Below are positions 18,470 through 27,581 of a stretch of 64,000 nt of DNA, in pieces (the stretch's first letter is position 1; each line of letters begins with the position of its first letter). The position numbers and the translations under genes are program-made. The stretch spans positions 1-64,000 of the forward strand of contig NZ_SNUR01000005.1 of assembly GCF_012027595.1 (NCBI RefSeq), read 5' to 3'. The notes beneath the pieces were generated by a model, which saw nothing but the letters and a program-made list of their open reading frames with translations, searched no databases and was not told where the DNA came from. The stretch comes from Thermococcus sp. Bubb.Bath (GTDB lineage: Archaea > Methanobacteriota_B > Thermococci > Thermococcales > Thermococcaceae).

Positions 18470-20200
18470 ATGAAGCTCAAGATGAACCCAGAGACCAGGG
18501 CAGTTTACAGGGGAATCCGCGATGAAATCAGGAAGAGGTTAGTCCTCCCTGGAAGCGAGTCCATTTTAGACGATTTCAAACCTGTCAAGGATGTGGAGGA
18601 GATTCTCAGGCGACAGCGCTACCTCCGTGAGAACCTGCCCAGAGTGGGCCCGGAGCTGGGGAAGGTCCTTGAAAGGGTGAGGCCAATAAAATTCCGCAGG
18701 GACTACCTCCACGACAGGGTTCTTATCGTGGAAGAGAGGGAACTCGAAAGGGCCCAGGGCCTTGGGTTGTGCGACGTCGTGACCTCCCCACAGGAGGCGG
18801 AGGGCTACCCTCTGGTTCTGAGCACGGTCGGATACGGAATCGACGTCGAACTCACCCCGGCACAGATAGCCCCTGAGCTCTACGTGATGCCCCTCTGGGA
18901 AAACAGAGAGACCCTCAGGGCCCTTGCAAAGATAGGTGAATTGACGGGTTCTGAGAGCGTGGCAGGTAGGATACTGGAGCAGCTCGCCCCGCTGGAGGGG
19001 GTCATGGGGAGGACGAAACTCCTCGGAGAGCTCGACGAGCTAGTAGCGGAGAAGGAACGTGAGCTGAACGAGAGAATCTCCGAGAGGCTGGAGAGGTTCA
19101 GTCTGACGCTCAGCGGAAGGGAGCTCATCCACTTCCTGAACGAGCTCAAGGAGGGAAACTACGAGGGAATATTCAGACACTTCGGCTCCATTGAGGGGGA
19201 GATACTCTCGATGGTAACTGAGGCGGAGGAGGAGCTGAGCGAGAGATTGGGGGTTAGAGTAGAACTCTTCTCCCGCGAGGAGCTTTACCCCGTAAGTGTA
19301 TCCCCCAAGGCTATTGAGACTCTGAGAAACAGCTTGGAAGAGGAGCTTAAAGTTGAGCTCTACCTGAAGAGCCGGGAGGTTCTGGAGAAAATCCGCCCGC
19401 TTCTCCAGGGGTTGAGGGAGGAGCTAACCCGCGTCCATGAGCTGGACTTTCTCCAGGCGTTAAAGGGATTTTCCAAGGGATTCACCTTCCCTAAGATATG
19501 GGGCGGCGGCATCTCATTCATCAACGGCAAGCACCTCTTTATTGATGACTCCCAGCCGGTGAGCTACACGCTTGGAAGGGTTCCTGAGGAGTTTATTGTT
19601 GAAGGAGCCGAAAAACCTGAAGGGGAGCGCGTGGCAATACTGACAGGCGCCAACAGCGGCGGGAAAACGTCGATGCTCGAACTCATAACCCAAATAACGA
19701 TTCTCGCACACATGGGGCTCCCCGTGCCGGCGGAGAGGGCGTGGGTGGAGCCCCTGGACGAGGTCTTTTTCTTCAGAAGAAAGAGGAGCGTTTACGGGGC
19801 TGGGGCCTTCGAAACCGCGCTCCGCTCCTTTGTCAGGGCCCTCAAAGGAAAAGGGCGGAAGCTCATACTAATAGACGAGTTCGAGGCGATAACAGAACCC
19901 GGTGCGGCAGTTAAGATAATCGGGGAGCTCCTAAAGGTGGCGCACGAGAAGGGCTTCTACGTCGTCATCGTCTCCCACTTGGGAGAAGATTTAAAAAAGG
20001 AGCTCCCCTTCGCGAGGGTGGATGGAATAGAAGCCAAAGGCCTGGACGAGAACCTGAACCTGATTGTCGACAGACAGCCCAAATTTGGAAAACCTGGAAA
20101 GAGCACGCCCGAGCTCATAGTGGAGAGCCTCGCCCGGCGGAGAAGGGGGAAGGAGAGAGAAATCTTCGAGAGGATCCTCTCGGCGTTCAGAGGGGAGTGA
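18470..20200 (+). CDS. MutS-like ATPase (archaeal MutS2/MutS5 type)
   Basis: 576 residues without the mismatch-recognition domain of true MutS. A helical core with a coiled-coil clamp (EKERELNERISERLERF, about residues 190-215) is followed by the ABC-type ATPase of the MutS family, with Walker A AILTGANSGGKTSMLEL (about 390) and Walker B LILIDEFEAITEPG (about 463). No C-terminal Smr domain is visible, unlike bacterial MutS2. Relatives bind branched DNA, so a role in recombination is more likely than mismatch repair. The frame is open back to 18308, but that part overlaps the divergent gene and lacks conserved sequence. It ends flush with the helicase gene on the other strand. Confidence 0.88.
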   Translation: MKLKMNPETRAVYRGIRDEIRKRLVLPGSESILDDFKPVKDVEEILRRQRYLRENLPRVGPELGKVLERVRPIKFRRDYLHDRVLIVEERELERAQGLGLCDVVTSPQEAEGYPLVLSTVGYGIDVELTPAQIAPELYVMPLWENRETLRALAKIGELTGSESVAGRILEQLAPLEGVMGRTKLLGELDELVAEKERELNERISERLERFSLTLSGRELIHFLNELKEGNYEGIFRHFGSIEGEILSMVTEAEEELSERLGVRVELFSREELYPVSVSPKAIETLRNSLEEELKVELYLKSREVLEKIRPLLQGLREELTRVHELDFLQALKGFSKGFTFPKIWGGGISFINGKHLFIDDSQPVSYTLGRVPEEFIVEGAEKPEGERVAILTGANSGGKTSMLELITQITILAHMGLPVPAERAWVEPLDEVFFFRRKRSVYGAGAFETALRSFVRALKGKGRKLILIDEFEAITEPGAAVKIIGELLKVAHEKGFYVVIVSHLGEDLKKELPFARVDGIEAKGLDENLNLIVDRQPKFGKPGKSTPELIVESLARRRRGKEREIFERILSAFRGE

Positions 20201-22702
20201 TTACCTGCGCAGTGCTCTGCCCTCCTCGATCTCCCTTCTGAGTGTCTTTGCCTCTTCTTCGGTCTTTCTCACGCGGAAGACCCTCGCTATCCTCTCGATG
20301 GCTTCAAGCTTTCTAACTATCCCATCCAACCACGTGAAGACATCGCCAGGGTAGACTATCAGCCCGTAGACCTTCCTGAAGTGCTCCGCTATCTGGGTGG
20401 GATGCTTTCCGCTCCTCCTCAGCTCGATTATCATGTTGCTGACACGCTCCATGGCGTACTCAGTGCAGTCCTCCTCGGGGCACATGAAGAACTCCTGGTA
20501 CATCGTGAAGAGCCTCTCGGCGGCGTTGGGGCTGAGCTCCGGAATCACCCTGTCGAGTTCATCGAGTATCGAGGCGAAGCTCGGTGAGAAGACGTTCGCG
20601 CTTAAGCGGCCCCTAACGGCACCCTCAAGCTCCCTCTGGAGAGTTCCGCTGAGGTAGAGGCCCTCAAAGGGAAGGAGCTTAACGGCTATCCATCTAGCTT
20701 CCTTCTTTCCGAGGTTCTCCCTGATGAAGGCGGCCTCCTTGGGCAGGAGGAAGCTCATGCTCACAGCTCTCCCGTAGGGCGTGACCTCAACTAACGGCCG
20801 CTTCATCCTCACGAAGCTGAACTCCTGGAGTTTCTCAAGGACCTTCTTGGCGTTCTGGTTGGCACCGAGGCATTTAGACTGCACTTCTTCAATGAGGTCG
20901 AGCCTGTTGAAGACACAGGAATGGGCCAAAACGTTGTCCTGCTCAAGCTCATCGCTCCACTCGACGATAACCGGCTCAATCGGCGAGGTAAGGAGCTTGA
21001 AGGCAACCTCGTCCTCGCTATCCTCCATCTGGGCTGAGTACTTCCTTCCGGGCTCAACTACGAGGTAGACCTTTCCCTTCTCGTGGTAGAGCGGCCTTCC
21101 AGCCCTTCCGAGCATCTGGTGGAACTCTCTCACGCTCAGCCACTTGTTGCCCATCGCGAGGCTCTCGAAGATGACCTGAGAAGCAGGGAAGTCGACCCCA
21201 GCTCCTAGGGCGGCGGTGGTAACGACGACGTCGAGCATCTGGGCCTGAAACTCCATCTCCGTGAGCTTCCTCTGCCTGTAGGGCAGGCCGGAGTGGTAGG
21301 GCTTCGCCTTCAGCCCCTTGCTGGTAAGATAAGCAGCCAGCTCGTGTGTTCTCTTCCTGGAGAAGGTAAACACTATGCTCTGGCCCTTGTAGCCCTGTTG
21401 GGACTTCCTGTTCGCCTCGGCGCGGCAGAGCACCGCTATGTGGCGCCACTTCTCGCTCTCGTTCCTAGCGATTATTATGTGCCTCTCCAGATCCACCGGC
21501 CTCTCGTCGTAAAGAACGAGTTTAAGGCCCAGTTCCCTAGCCAGCTCTTCGGCGTTGCCTACTGTGGCACTCAACCCCAGGAACTGGGCATTTGGGTAGA
21601 GGGTTCTAAGGCGTGCGATGAGACCATCAAGGCGGGGCCCGCGCTCCTCGTCATCGAGGGTGTGTATTTCGTCTATCACTATGGTTCCGACGTTCCCTAT
21701 CTTCCTGCCCGCGCGGAGAAGGTAGTCTATTCCTTCGTAGGTTCCGACGATTATGTCCGCGTCTATGCCTGTGTCGACGACCACGAGCTCGTCTTTGGTT
21801 TTTATCCTGCTCATTCCGACCCTTATCGCCACACGGAGGCCGAGCTTGGAATAGCGCCTCTTGAAGTCCTCGTACTTCTGGTTTGCCAGAGCCACCAGCG
21901 GGACGAGGAAGAGCATTTTTCGACCTTTCATCGCCTTCGGAACGCCGGCGAGCTCTCCGATTAAGGTCTTACCGCTCGCGGTTGCCGAAACCACGAGGAG
22001 GCTCTCACCGTCGAGGAGACCGTTCTTTATCGCCAAGCTCTGAACTGGAAGGAGTTCGTTCACTCCTTCCCCTTTCAGAACCTCCTTAAACTTCTCCGGA
22101 ACCGGGAGTTCGTCCACTTTGATTTTTTCAACCTTAACGTGCTTCGCCTTCAGCTCGTCCCATTTGGTTATCTCCGGGTGTCTCGTCGGGTCAAAGCGTG
22201 GGTCGAATGCGTAGAGAACTTTATTGAGGTCACGGAACCTCTCCAGGAGCTTCTTCGCCTGGTCGAACATAGCAATGCTCTTGAAGCGGAAACGGAGCTC
22301 CCTCTTTAGCTCGTCTTCGGCGCAGCGCTCGCAGATGGATTCGTCGTGGTATTTTATGCGGTTCCCCTCCGTGAGGACGGTTATTCTGCCCTCAAGGAGG
22401 CAGAGGCGGCAGAGTTCGGCCTTCTCGACCCGCTTGTTCTGCAGTCTTCTCTTGAAGTAATCCTCCCACTCATCGGCGTTCACAAGGACGATACGGGACT
22501 GACGGAGGAGCTTCTCCATCTCCTTCGGGTTCCGGTACTGGCTCCCCTCAAGAACCTTGAAGAGCCTACCCTCGCGCATTATGAAGCGGTATATCGCGTC
22601 GGCCTTGAGGTTCTGCATTTGAGAGAGCTTCTCGGGCTCGTTCTCTATGAAGAACGCCTCAAGCTCGTTCTTTTTCCTTCCGGGTCTCACGACGAAGAGC
22701 AT
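20201..22702 (-). CDS. Ski2-like superfamily II helicase with N-terminal zinc finger
   Basis: 833 residues. The N-terminal ~180 residues contain a cysteine pair CRLC and later CERC that can form a C4 zinc site. Then come SF2 helicase motifs: Q-like LLPVQSLAI, Walker A SATASGKT, the DEIH box TIVIDEIHTLD, SAT motif LGLSATVG, and helicase C with QMLGRAGRPLYHEKG. The domain order fits the archaeal ASH-Ski2 helicases of Thermococcales, which act in RNA processing with RNase J and the exosome; a Hel308-type DNA helicase is less likely given the zinc domain. GGAGGGTGA supports ATG 22702. It is divergent from the S8e gene. Confidence 0.85.
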   Translation of the reverse strand: MLFVVRPGRKKNELEAFFIENEPEKLSQMQNLKADAIYRFIMREGRLFKVLEGSQYRNPKEMEKLLRQSRIVLVNADEWEDYFKRRLQNKRVEKAELCRLCLLEGRITVLTEGNRIKYHDESICERCAEDELKRELRFRFKSIAMFDQAKKLLERFRDLNKVLYAFDPRFDPTRHPEITKWDELKAKHVKVEKIKVDELPVPEKFKEVLKGEGVNELLPVQSLAIKNGLLDGESLLVVSATASGKTLIGELAGVPKAMKGRKMLFLVPLVALANQKYEDFKRRYSKLGLRVAIRVGMSRIKTKDELVVVDTGIDADIIVGTYEGIDYLLRAGRKIGNVGTIVIDEIHTLDDEERGPRLDGLIARLRTLYPNAQFLGLSATVGNAEELARELGLKLVLYDERPVDLERHIIIARNESEKWRHIAVLCRAEANRKSQQGYKGQSIVFTFSRKRTHELAAYLTSKGLKAKPYHSGLPYRQRKLTEMEFQAQMLDVVVTTAALGAGVDFPASQVIFESLAMGNKWLSVREFHQMLGRAGRPLYHEKGKVYLVVEPGRKYSAQMEDSEDEVAFKLLTSPIEPVIVEWSDELEQDNVLAHSCVFNRLDLIEEVQSKCLGANQNAKKVLEKLQEFSFVRMKRPLVEVTPYGRAVSMSFLLPKEAAFIRENLGKKEARWIAVKLLPFEGLYLSGTLQRELEGAVRGRLSANVFSPSFASILDELDRVIPELSPNAAERLFTMYQEFFMCPEEDCTEYAMERVSNMIIELRRSGKHPTQIAEHFRKVYGLIVYPGDVFTWLDGIVRKLEAIERIARVFRVRKTEEEAKTLRREIEEGRALRR

Positions 22703-22803
22703 CCACTCACCCTCCACCCCCTGAAGGTAAGAAAAGCTTATAAACGCACCCCCCAAAGTGGCGTTAGGTCGAAAGGACTCAGGATCATATGGGGTGAGAA
22801 AGA

Positions 22804-23196
22804 ATGGCTATTTGGCAGGGAAGATCACTCAAAAAACCCTCGGGCGGCAGAATAGTTTTCGCCCGGAAAAAGAGGAAAAGGGAGCTCGGCAGGGAGCCGG
22901 CCAACACCAAGGTCGGTGAGGAAGTCGAGAAGAGGAAGATAATCAGAACCTACGGCGGCAACAGGAAGGTCCGCCTCGTCGAGGCTCTCTACGCCAACGT
23001 CTTCGAGAACGGAAAGGGCAAGAAGGTCAAGGTTCTCGACGTTATAGAGAACCCGTCCAACAGGCAGTACGCGAGGAGAAACATAATCACCAGGGGCGCC
23101 ATCATAGAGACCGAGGCCGGCAAGGCCATCGTCACCAGCAGGCCAGGCCAGGACGGAGTTGTTAACGCCGTCCTCATCAAGGAAGAGAACGCCTGA
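22804..23196 (+). CDS. rps8e: 30S ribosomal protein S8e
   Basis: 130 residues with the conserved S8e start [17 protein letters not shown], basic [14 protein letters not shown] and the terminal region [18 protein letters not shown]. It is an archaeal/eukaryotic small-subunit protein. GGGGTGAG precedes the ATG. It has its own promoter and is divergent from the helicase gene. Confidence 0.98.
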   Translation: MAIWQGRSLKKPSGGRIVFARKKRKRELGREPANTKVGEEVEKRKIIRTYGGNRKVRLVEALYANVFENGKGKKVKVLDVIENPSNRQYARRNIITRGAIIETEAGKAIVTSRPGQDGVVNAVLIKEENA

Positions 23197-23270
23197 ACTC
23201 TCTTCTCCTTTGAATCTCTTTGTCTTTTCTCAATCCTCGCTGGGTAGCTAACGTAAATCACCGTAAAGGG

Positions 23271-23331
23271 AAAAGTTTACGGTAAATACCCCTCATCGTA
23301 AAATTCTGGGGTTTATTGGGGGTTAACGGTT
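23271..23331. repeat. About 60-bp imperfect direct repeat, downstream copy
   Basis: This copy overlaps the stop codon of the Schlafen/AlbA gene and extends into the gap before S8e. It matches 24642-24701 in the same orientation: AAAAGTTTACGG, then ATCGTAAAATTCTGGGGTTTA, then GGTTAACG, with the same spacings except for one base. Inside it and just before it are inverted pairs such as CCGTAAA/TTTACGG. Confidence 0.8.
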
Positions 23332-24615
23332 CAGGAGGTAGCGCCTCTGAGAGCCCCTCCCCTCGCTCCTCACAAGGCCAAGCCCTTCAAGTTTCTTGAG
23401 CCTCTTAAGAAGGGTGGGCTTTGATACTCCAAGCTCTTCCGAGAGTTCCCCGCTTCTCCGGGGAGCTTCCAGGGCCGAGAGGATTCTTCTGTCAAGCTCA
23501 TCGAGCAGTCTGCCCGACCACTTGTGGAAGACGACCTCGAACCTGTTTGCCTGGGTTCTGAATTCAACGCTGACAAGGCCGTGTTTCTTGCACTCCTCCC
23601 TTATCATCCTCAAACCATAGCCGTACTTTTCGATGTACCCAGCATCGTAGAGGAGGGAGCACAGGTTTGGATTCCTCGGAACGTGCTCAGGGTCGTCCAG
23701 GTCAACTCCGGGCATTAAACCTCCGGGATTTCTTATCACCAGCCTGTCCGGGTAAACGAAAACCCTAACGTCCGCGGGGATGGCATAGTTCCTGTGGGCA
23801 AACGCGTTTATCAATGCTTCCCTAACCGCCCTTGGAGGATATTCCGGGAGTTTAACTCTCTTCGTTCCCACAACAACCTCATACGTCTTGAACTCCCGTG
23901 TGAGGGTGTAGAACATATCATCAACCACGCGCCAGACCGGGCCAGAGAATTCAGCGCTCTTTATCGCCTCATCCCCTTGCATCCATACTATTCTACCGCC
24001 GGAGTGGGGTATGAAGTCGGTGGCATCCGTGAAGAAGAGAACCCCCGCGTTCGTCAAGCGTTCTCCCTTCACCGCCTTCGAACTCCTGAGGTATCTCATC
24101 CAGTTCTCCCGCGGTATCTTTCTGCCCCTGGCCCTCTCAAGGGCGGAGAAAAACCATTCCACGTATTCATCTTTCATCTCTGAAAGGTCCACCAGGGGGA
24201 ACTCGTCCCACGTTACAGTCCCCATTTCCGCGGAGAGCATCAGGATTTCCTGGATTGAGAGGGGCCTGATGCTTGAGCCAATTCGTATGTAGGCGACTCC
24301 TCCAATGGAGCACAGCGTCTTTGACCTCGGAACCTCCACGACGAGAACGTCCTTATCTCCAACGCTGACCACGCTCGTTTTCACGCTAATTGGTGGGGTT
24401 ATGTTTTGAAGAGCTGAGGACAGAACCTCTCTCGCCTTTTTGATGTCCACTCCAACAATTTTTCCCTCGTCCGAGACTCCAATAAGGAGGTAACCGCCTT
24501 CAGCGTTTGCCATGGCACAGATTTCTCTCGCTATGTTGGGGGTTGCCTTGGCCTTGAACTCGACCCTCTCATTCTCGCCTTCTTTGAGGAGTTCAATAAG
24601 GGATTCCACCTTCAT
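23323..24615 (-). CDS. Schlafen/AlbA_2-domain ATP-binding regulator
   Basis: 430 residues. The N-terminal AlbA_2 (Schlafen-type) domain covers about 1-115 (ENERVEFKAKATPNIAREI, ANAEGGYLLIGVSDEG). A GHKL-type ATP-binding HATPase_c_4 domain follows (VREALINAFAHRNY, VIRNPGGLMPG, about 265-370). The C-terminus is a winged helix (SGELSEELGVSKPTLLKRLKKL). Such proteins are usually annotated as transcriptional regulators or divergent ATPases, often near mobile or defence genes. No ribosome binding site is seen, and a TTTTTAGG about 30 bases upstream suggests a leaderless mRNA. The promoter is bounded by 12-bp inverted repeats, and a copy of the upstream repeat overlaps the stop codon. Confidence 0.9.
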   Translation of the reverse strand: MKVESLIELLKEGENERVEFKAKATPNIAREICAMANAEGGYLLIGVSDEGKIVGVDIKKAREVLSSALQNITPPISVKTSVVSVGDKDVLVVEVPRSKTLCSIGGVAYIRIGSSIRPLSIQEILMLSAEMGTVTWDEFPLVDLSEMKDEYVEWFFSALERARGRKIPRENWMRYLRSSKAVKGERLTNAGVLFFTDATDFIPHSGGRIVWMQGDEAIKSAEFSGPVWRVVDDMFYTLTREFKTYEVVVGTKRVKLPEYPPRAVREALINAFAHRNYAIPADVRVFVYPDRLVIRNPGGLMPGVDLDDPEHVPRNPNLCSLLYDAGYIEKYGYGLRMIREECKKHGLVSVEFRTQANRFEVVFHKWSGRLLDELDRRILSALEAPRRSGELSEELGVSKPTLLKRLKKLEGLGLVRSEGRGSQRRYLLNR

Positions 24616-24616
24616 G

Positions 24617-24703
24617 TTTATCGTTAACTATCATGAGCCTAAAAAGTTTACGGCAGATAATTCTTATCGTAAAATTTTGGGGTTTACAAGGGTTAACGAT
24701 AAA
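24617..24703. promoter_or_regulatory. Promoter bounded by perfect 12-bp inverted repeats
   Basis: TTTATCGTTAAC (24617-24628) starts one base from the Schlafen ATG and its exact reverse complement GTTAACGATAAA lies at 24692-24703. Between them are GTTTACGG and ATCGTAAA, another inverted pair. The arrangement looks like multiple binding sites for a dimeric regulator, most simply the Schlafen protein's own winged helix. Ends of a mobile element are an alternative. Confidence 0.55.
24642..24701. repeat. About 60-bp imperfect direct repeat, upstream copy
   Basis: Partner of 23271-23331, same orientation, roughly 1.37 kb apart, so the pair brackets the Schlafen gene. By eye about four fifths of positions agree. 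Confidence 0.8.
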
Positions 24704-24727
24704 AATAAACAAAAAACGACAAGCCCT

Positions 24728-25935
24728 TCATTTTATTCTGCGCAGGAGGAGGGGTGCAATGCCAAGAAGGATCACAAGGGCAGGGCCGCATATCGCACTT
24801 CCCTGTTTTCCAGCCCCGGTAGAGGCAGCCTGTTCCCCTGTGCTTGATTCCTTGCTGTTTTTCTCTGTAGAAGATGTTGGAGCCGAAGATGTCGAAGAAG
24901 TGTCGTAACTCACAGAAACTACAGTAAGCTTTACTGGGAGTTTTCCTCCACTCAGGACGGCATACAGAGTCTTGGCCTCATGTAGAGCAGCCTCTCTTGT
25001 GGGGGCACTACCTGTTATCTGCAGATTCCGGATGTTGCCTTCTGCAGGATCGAACGTAAGGGTGTAGGGACCTTAGAGGCCCAGAACCCGCTTGATAAAG
25101 AATTTAACGTCTTCGCCTGACTTGGGGGCAAAATAAGAGACAATTATTCCCAGGTTCTCCTTCTTTACAATGCTACTCACATTATTGTAGAGATCCTGGG
25201 AAACGCCGGCGAGGACTATGGAATTCTTGTTAAGGCTGACAGCTCTGTTAACGATCTCCTTAGGAGTCTGGTTGGAATACTGAATGACAGTGATGTTAAG
25301 GGCCTTCTGAATCCTCTCAAGAAGAGTTGGGGCTTCAGAACCTGCCTGACCGTTGAAAGTATGAACGTCTTGTAGCGCCTGGTGGGTAGAGGGAGAAGTC
25401 ACTATCAAAGAATCGAGCGGAGGACCGAAGAAGATGTCAACAGGCCACCTACCTTATGGGTGGCGACCTGTTTAAATTTGTCCTGAGCCTTGTCTGAGAG
25501 CTGGAAACCCACGTACCCTACAGTCGGGCCCCTCCGAAGGTCTAGACCGTACTGGCCGGAGGGAACGGTAACGTCCGCACCGGTGGCAAACACCGTTCCA
25601 CCGAACTCGAGGTAGAGGAGACCGCTGTCTGAGATGACGTGCTTTATCAGTTCAACATCCGTTGAATTAACTGGGAATACCCTGATGACAAAGAGAGTTT
25701 CACCGGAGCTCGAGTTGATTGTGGTGTTAACTGAAACATTTTCTATTCCAAATGCAAGGAGCCTGCTCTTGATGATGGTTGCAACTTGAGCCTCCATGTT
25801 TTTATCTATTGGGTGGAGAGGCTTGGCAACAATCGAAAGCCCCACTGATCCGTTGTCCGCTCCCTGAATCATTGGAGGGACTAACAAAAGCAGCAAAAAA
25901 ACCGCCGCACCACTCAGGTACACATTACGAGCCAT
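24728..25935 (-). pseudogene. SecD P1-like secreted protein with CGP-CTERM anchor, decayed
   Basis: Three consecutive pieces read as one protein. ATG 25935 (with GGGGTGAT) starts a signal peptide and a SecD-like ectodomain (IIKSRLLAFGIENVSV, GLLYLEFGG, FATGADV, FQLSDKAQDKFKQVA). At about 25440 the frame shifts by one base and continues VDIFFGPPLDSLIV to about 25076. There an in-frame TAA (25073-25075) interrupts it before GPYTLTFDPAEGN. The last part has a Ser/Thr-rich linker and the terminal GSAICGPALVILLGIAPLLL plus RRIK, a CGP-CTERM sorting signal as found in Thermococcales. Unlike true SecD it lacks the six-helix membrane domain. Two lesions make it a likely pseudogene; sequencing error is possible. 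Confidence 0.7.
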
Positions 25936-26078
25936 ATTATCACCCCAGTGTTATTCCACAACAATTCCAATAGAGCCCTTAATATACTTTCCCTCATGGA
26001 AAAGAACAAGAAAAATCGTGGAATGAAGATGGACTCCTGGAACAATGGATAGAAAACAGAATAAAAAGGCAACGAAAG

Positions 26079-27158
26079 TCAAAGCTTGAGCTCTTCTCTG
26101 AAGCGAGCCAGTTGCGTCTCCATCGTCCGCTTGGCCTGCTCCTCAACCATCGGCTTGACGAGTTCTATGACCCGCTCTTTCAACTCGTCGAGCCCTTCTC
26201 CGTTGAGGGCCGAAATCCTGAGAGGTTCAAGACCCTTGGAGCGGACGAACTCCTCAACAGCCTTAATCTTCTCCTCGTCGGCTATGTCCACCTTGTTGAG
26301 AACCACTATGAACGGGAACTCACCGAACTCACTGTGAATCTCCTCAAAGAGGTGGGTCTGCTCTCCTATGGGATAGCCGCAGTACTCGCTGGGGTCGAAG
26401 ATGTAGACGATGACATTCCCCAGGTGCTTCAACGCCAAAATCGCCTGTCTCTCAACCTCGTTCCTCTCGCTGAGCGGCCTGTCGAGCAATCCTGGTGTGT
26501 CTATGACCTGATACTTGAGGTAGTGCTCCTCGAACTGACCGACGTTTATTCCCTTGGTTGTGAAGGGATAGCTCGCGACCTCTGGCTTTGCGTTGGTGAG
26601 GGCCCTGAGGAGGGTGCTCTTGCCCACGTTGGGGTGGCCCGCTATGACAACCGTCGGGAGCTCCAAATCGACAACTGGGAGGTCTTTCAGCACGTTCCTG
26701 GCCTGGTTGAGGTACTCCAGGTCTTCCGCGATGCTCTTTATGACGTCCGCAACACGGCCGTAGAACCCCCTCCTGAGCCTCGCCATCTCCACTGGATCCC
26801 TGGAGTAGCGGATTTTCTCAACGTAGCGCTGCTCAAGGTTCCGGATGGTTTTTATCGCCCAGTTCACCCTTCCGAGGGAGCGGTGGAACTGGTCGCGATC
26901 AACGAGTGTATCAACGAGCTCCTTGTAAAAAGCAGGGAGTTCTGAGACACCGGGGGTTCTGTCGAGGAGCTTGCGGAGGTTGTCCCTTATTACGTTGGAA
27001 ACGGTCCTAACGCGGAGTTCCTCCTTCTCCCTCGCCTTGGCCCTGGGACCTCCCCTTGGCGTTGAAGCGGAGGCGGCTTTCTCCGCTCTCCTGAAGGCCT
27101 TATCGATGAGCTCATCAGCGGTAAGAACCGTTGGCATCTTTTCAAACGGGTTTTTCAT
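26079..27158 (-). CDS. Nog1-type GTP-binding protein
   Basis: About 359 residues. A helical N-terminal domain (NFRKL-like region VSNVIRDNLRKLLDRTPGV, about 45-65) is followed by a GTPase domain with G1 GHPNVGKST (about 172), the switch region YPFTTKGINVGQF, G3 DTPGLLD, and G4 NKVD near 290. This is the Nog1/Obg-related family, which acts in assembly of the large ribosomal subunit. GAGGTGAT is well placed for ATG 27158; the frame is open further upstream but that part is not conserved. It is a single gene with about 140 bases to the decayed SecD-like gene. Confidence 0.93.
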   Translation of the reverse strand: MKNPFEKMPTVLTADELIDKAFRRAEKAASASTPRGGPRAKAREKEELRVRTVSNVIRDNLRKLLDRTPGVSELPAFYKELVDTLVDRDQFHRSLGRVNWAIKTIRNLEQRYVEKIRYSRDPVEMARLRRGFYGRVADVIKSIAEDLEYLNQARNVLKDLPVVDLELPTVVIAGHPNVGKSTLLRALTNAKPEVASYPFTTKGINVGQFEEHYLKYQVIDTPGLLDRPLSERNEVERQAILALKHLGNVIVYIFDPSEYCGYPIGEQTHLFEEIHSEFGEFPFIVVLNKVDIADEEKIKAVEEFVRSKGLEPLRISALNGEGLDELKERVIELVKPMVEEQAKRTMETQLARFREELKL

Positions 27159-27243
27159 TAGAATCACCTCACTGCTCTTGAATCTCTCGCGGAGAAGAGT
27201 TTTCAAAGGGGTTTAAAAAGATGCCTGAATAAAAAAACTGGCA

Positions 27244-27456
27244 TCATTCGTTCAGGTCTTTGTTGACCTCGTAGGCAAACCAGATTATTAAGCTCACGAG
27301 GGAAAGCAGTATCAGCGTCATTATTTTGCCCGCGATCCCTGAGCTGGTGAAACCCCCTATTATGAACAGGAGGAACAGTATAACCGTCAGGATTCCGAGC
27401 TTGCCAAAGAGCCCCTCGTACTTGTTCAAACCCTGGATAATGCCTGTCAGGTTCAT
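27244..27456 (-). CDS. Small two-helix membrane protein
   Basis: 70 residues: MNLTGIIQGLNKYEGLFGKL, two hydrophobic helices (LGILTVILFLLFIIGG and IMTLILLSLVSLIIWF) and a charged tail NKDLNE. CCGGAGGTGGTGTT precedes ATG 27456, so the longer open frame to 27555 is not used. I do not recognise a function. It lies between the Nog1-type gene on the same strand and the divergent UppP-like operon. Confidence 0.7.
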   Translation of the reverse strand: MNLTGIIQGLNKYEGLFGKLGILTVILFLLFIIGGFTSSGIAGKIMTLILLSLVSLIIWFAYEVNKDLNE

Positions 27457-27581
27457 AACACCACCTCCGGGTCGTTTCTTGGAACCACTTTGGTGTGAAA
27501 ATATAAAAAGATATCGTCCATATCGAATTGAGGTTCCAGAAAAGTTTATGTTCAAAAGGGCCTAGTTTGAGCGTGATTGTG

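Noticed and set aside
25948-26030. ATTCCAC and GTGGAAT inverted pair
   Set aside because: Only seven bases with a spacer of more than 50; expected by chance in an A/T-rich gap.
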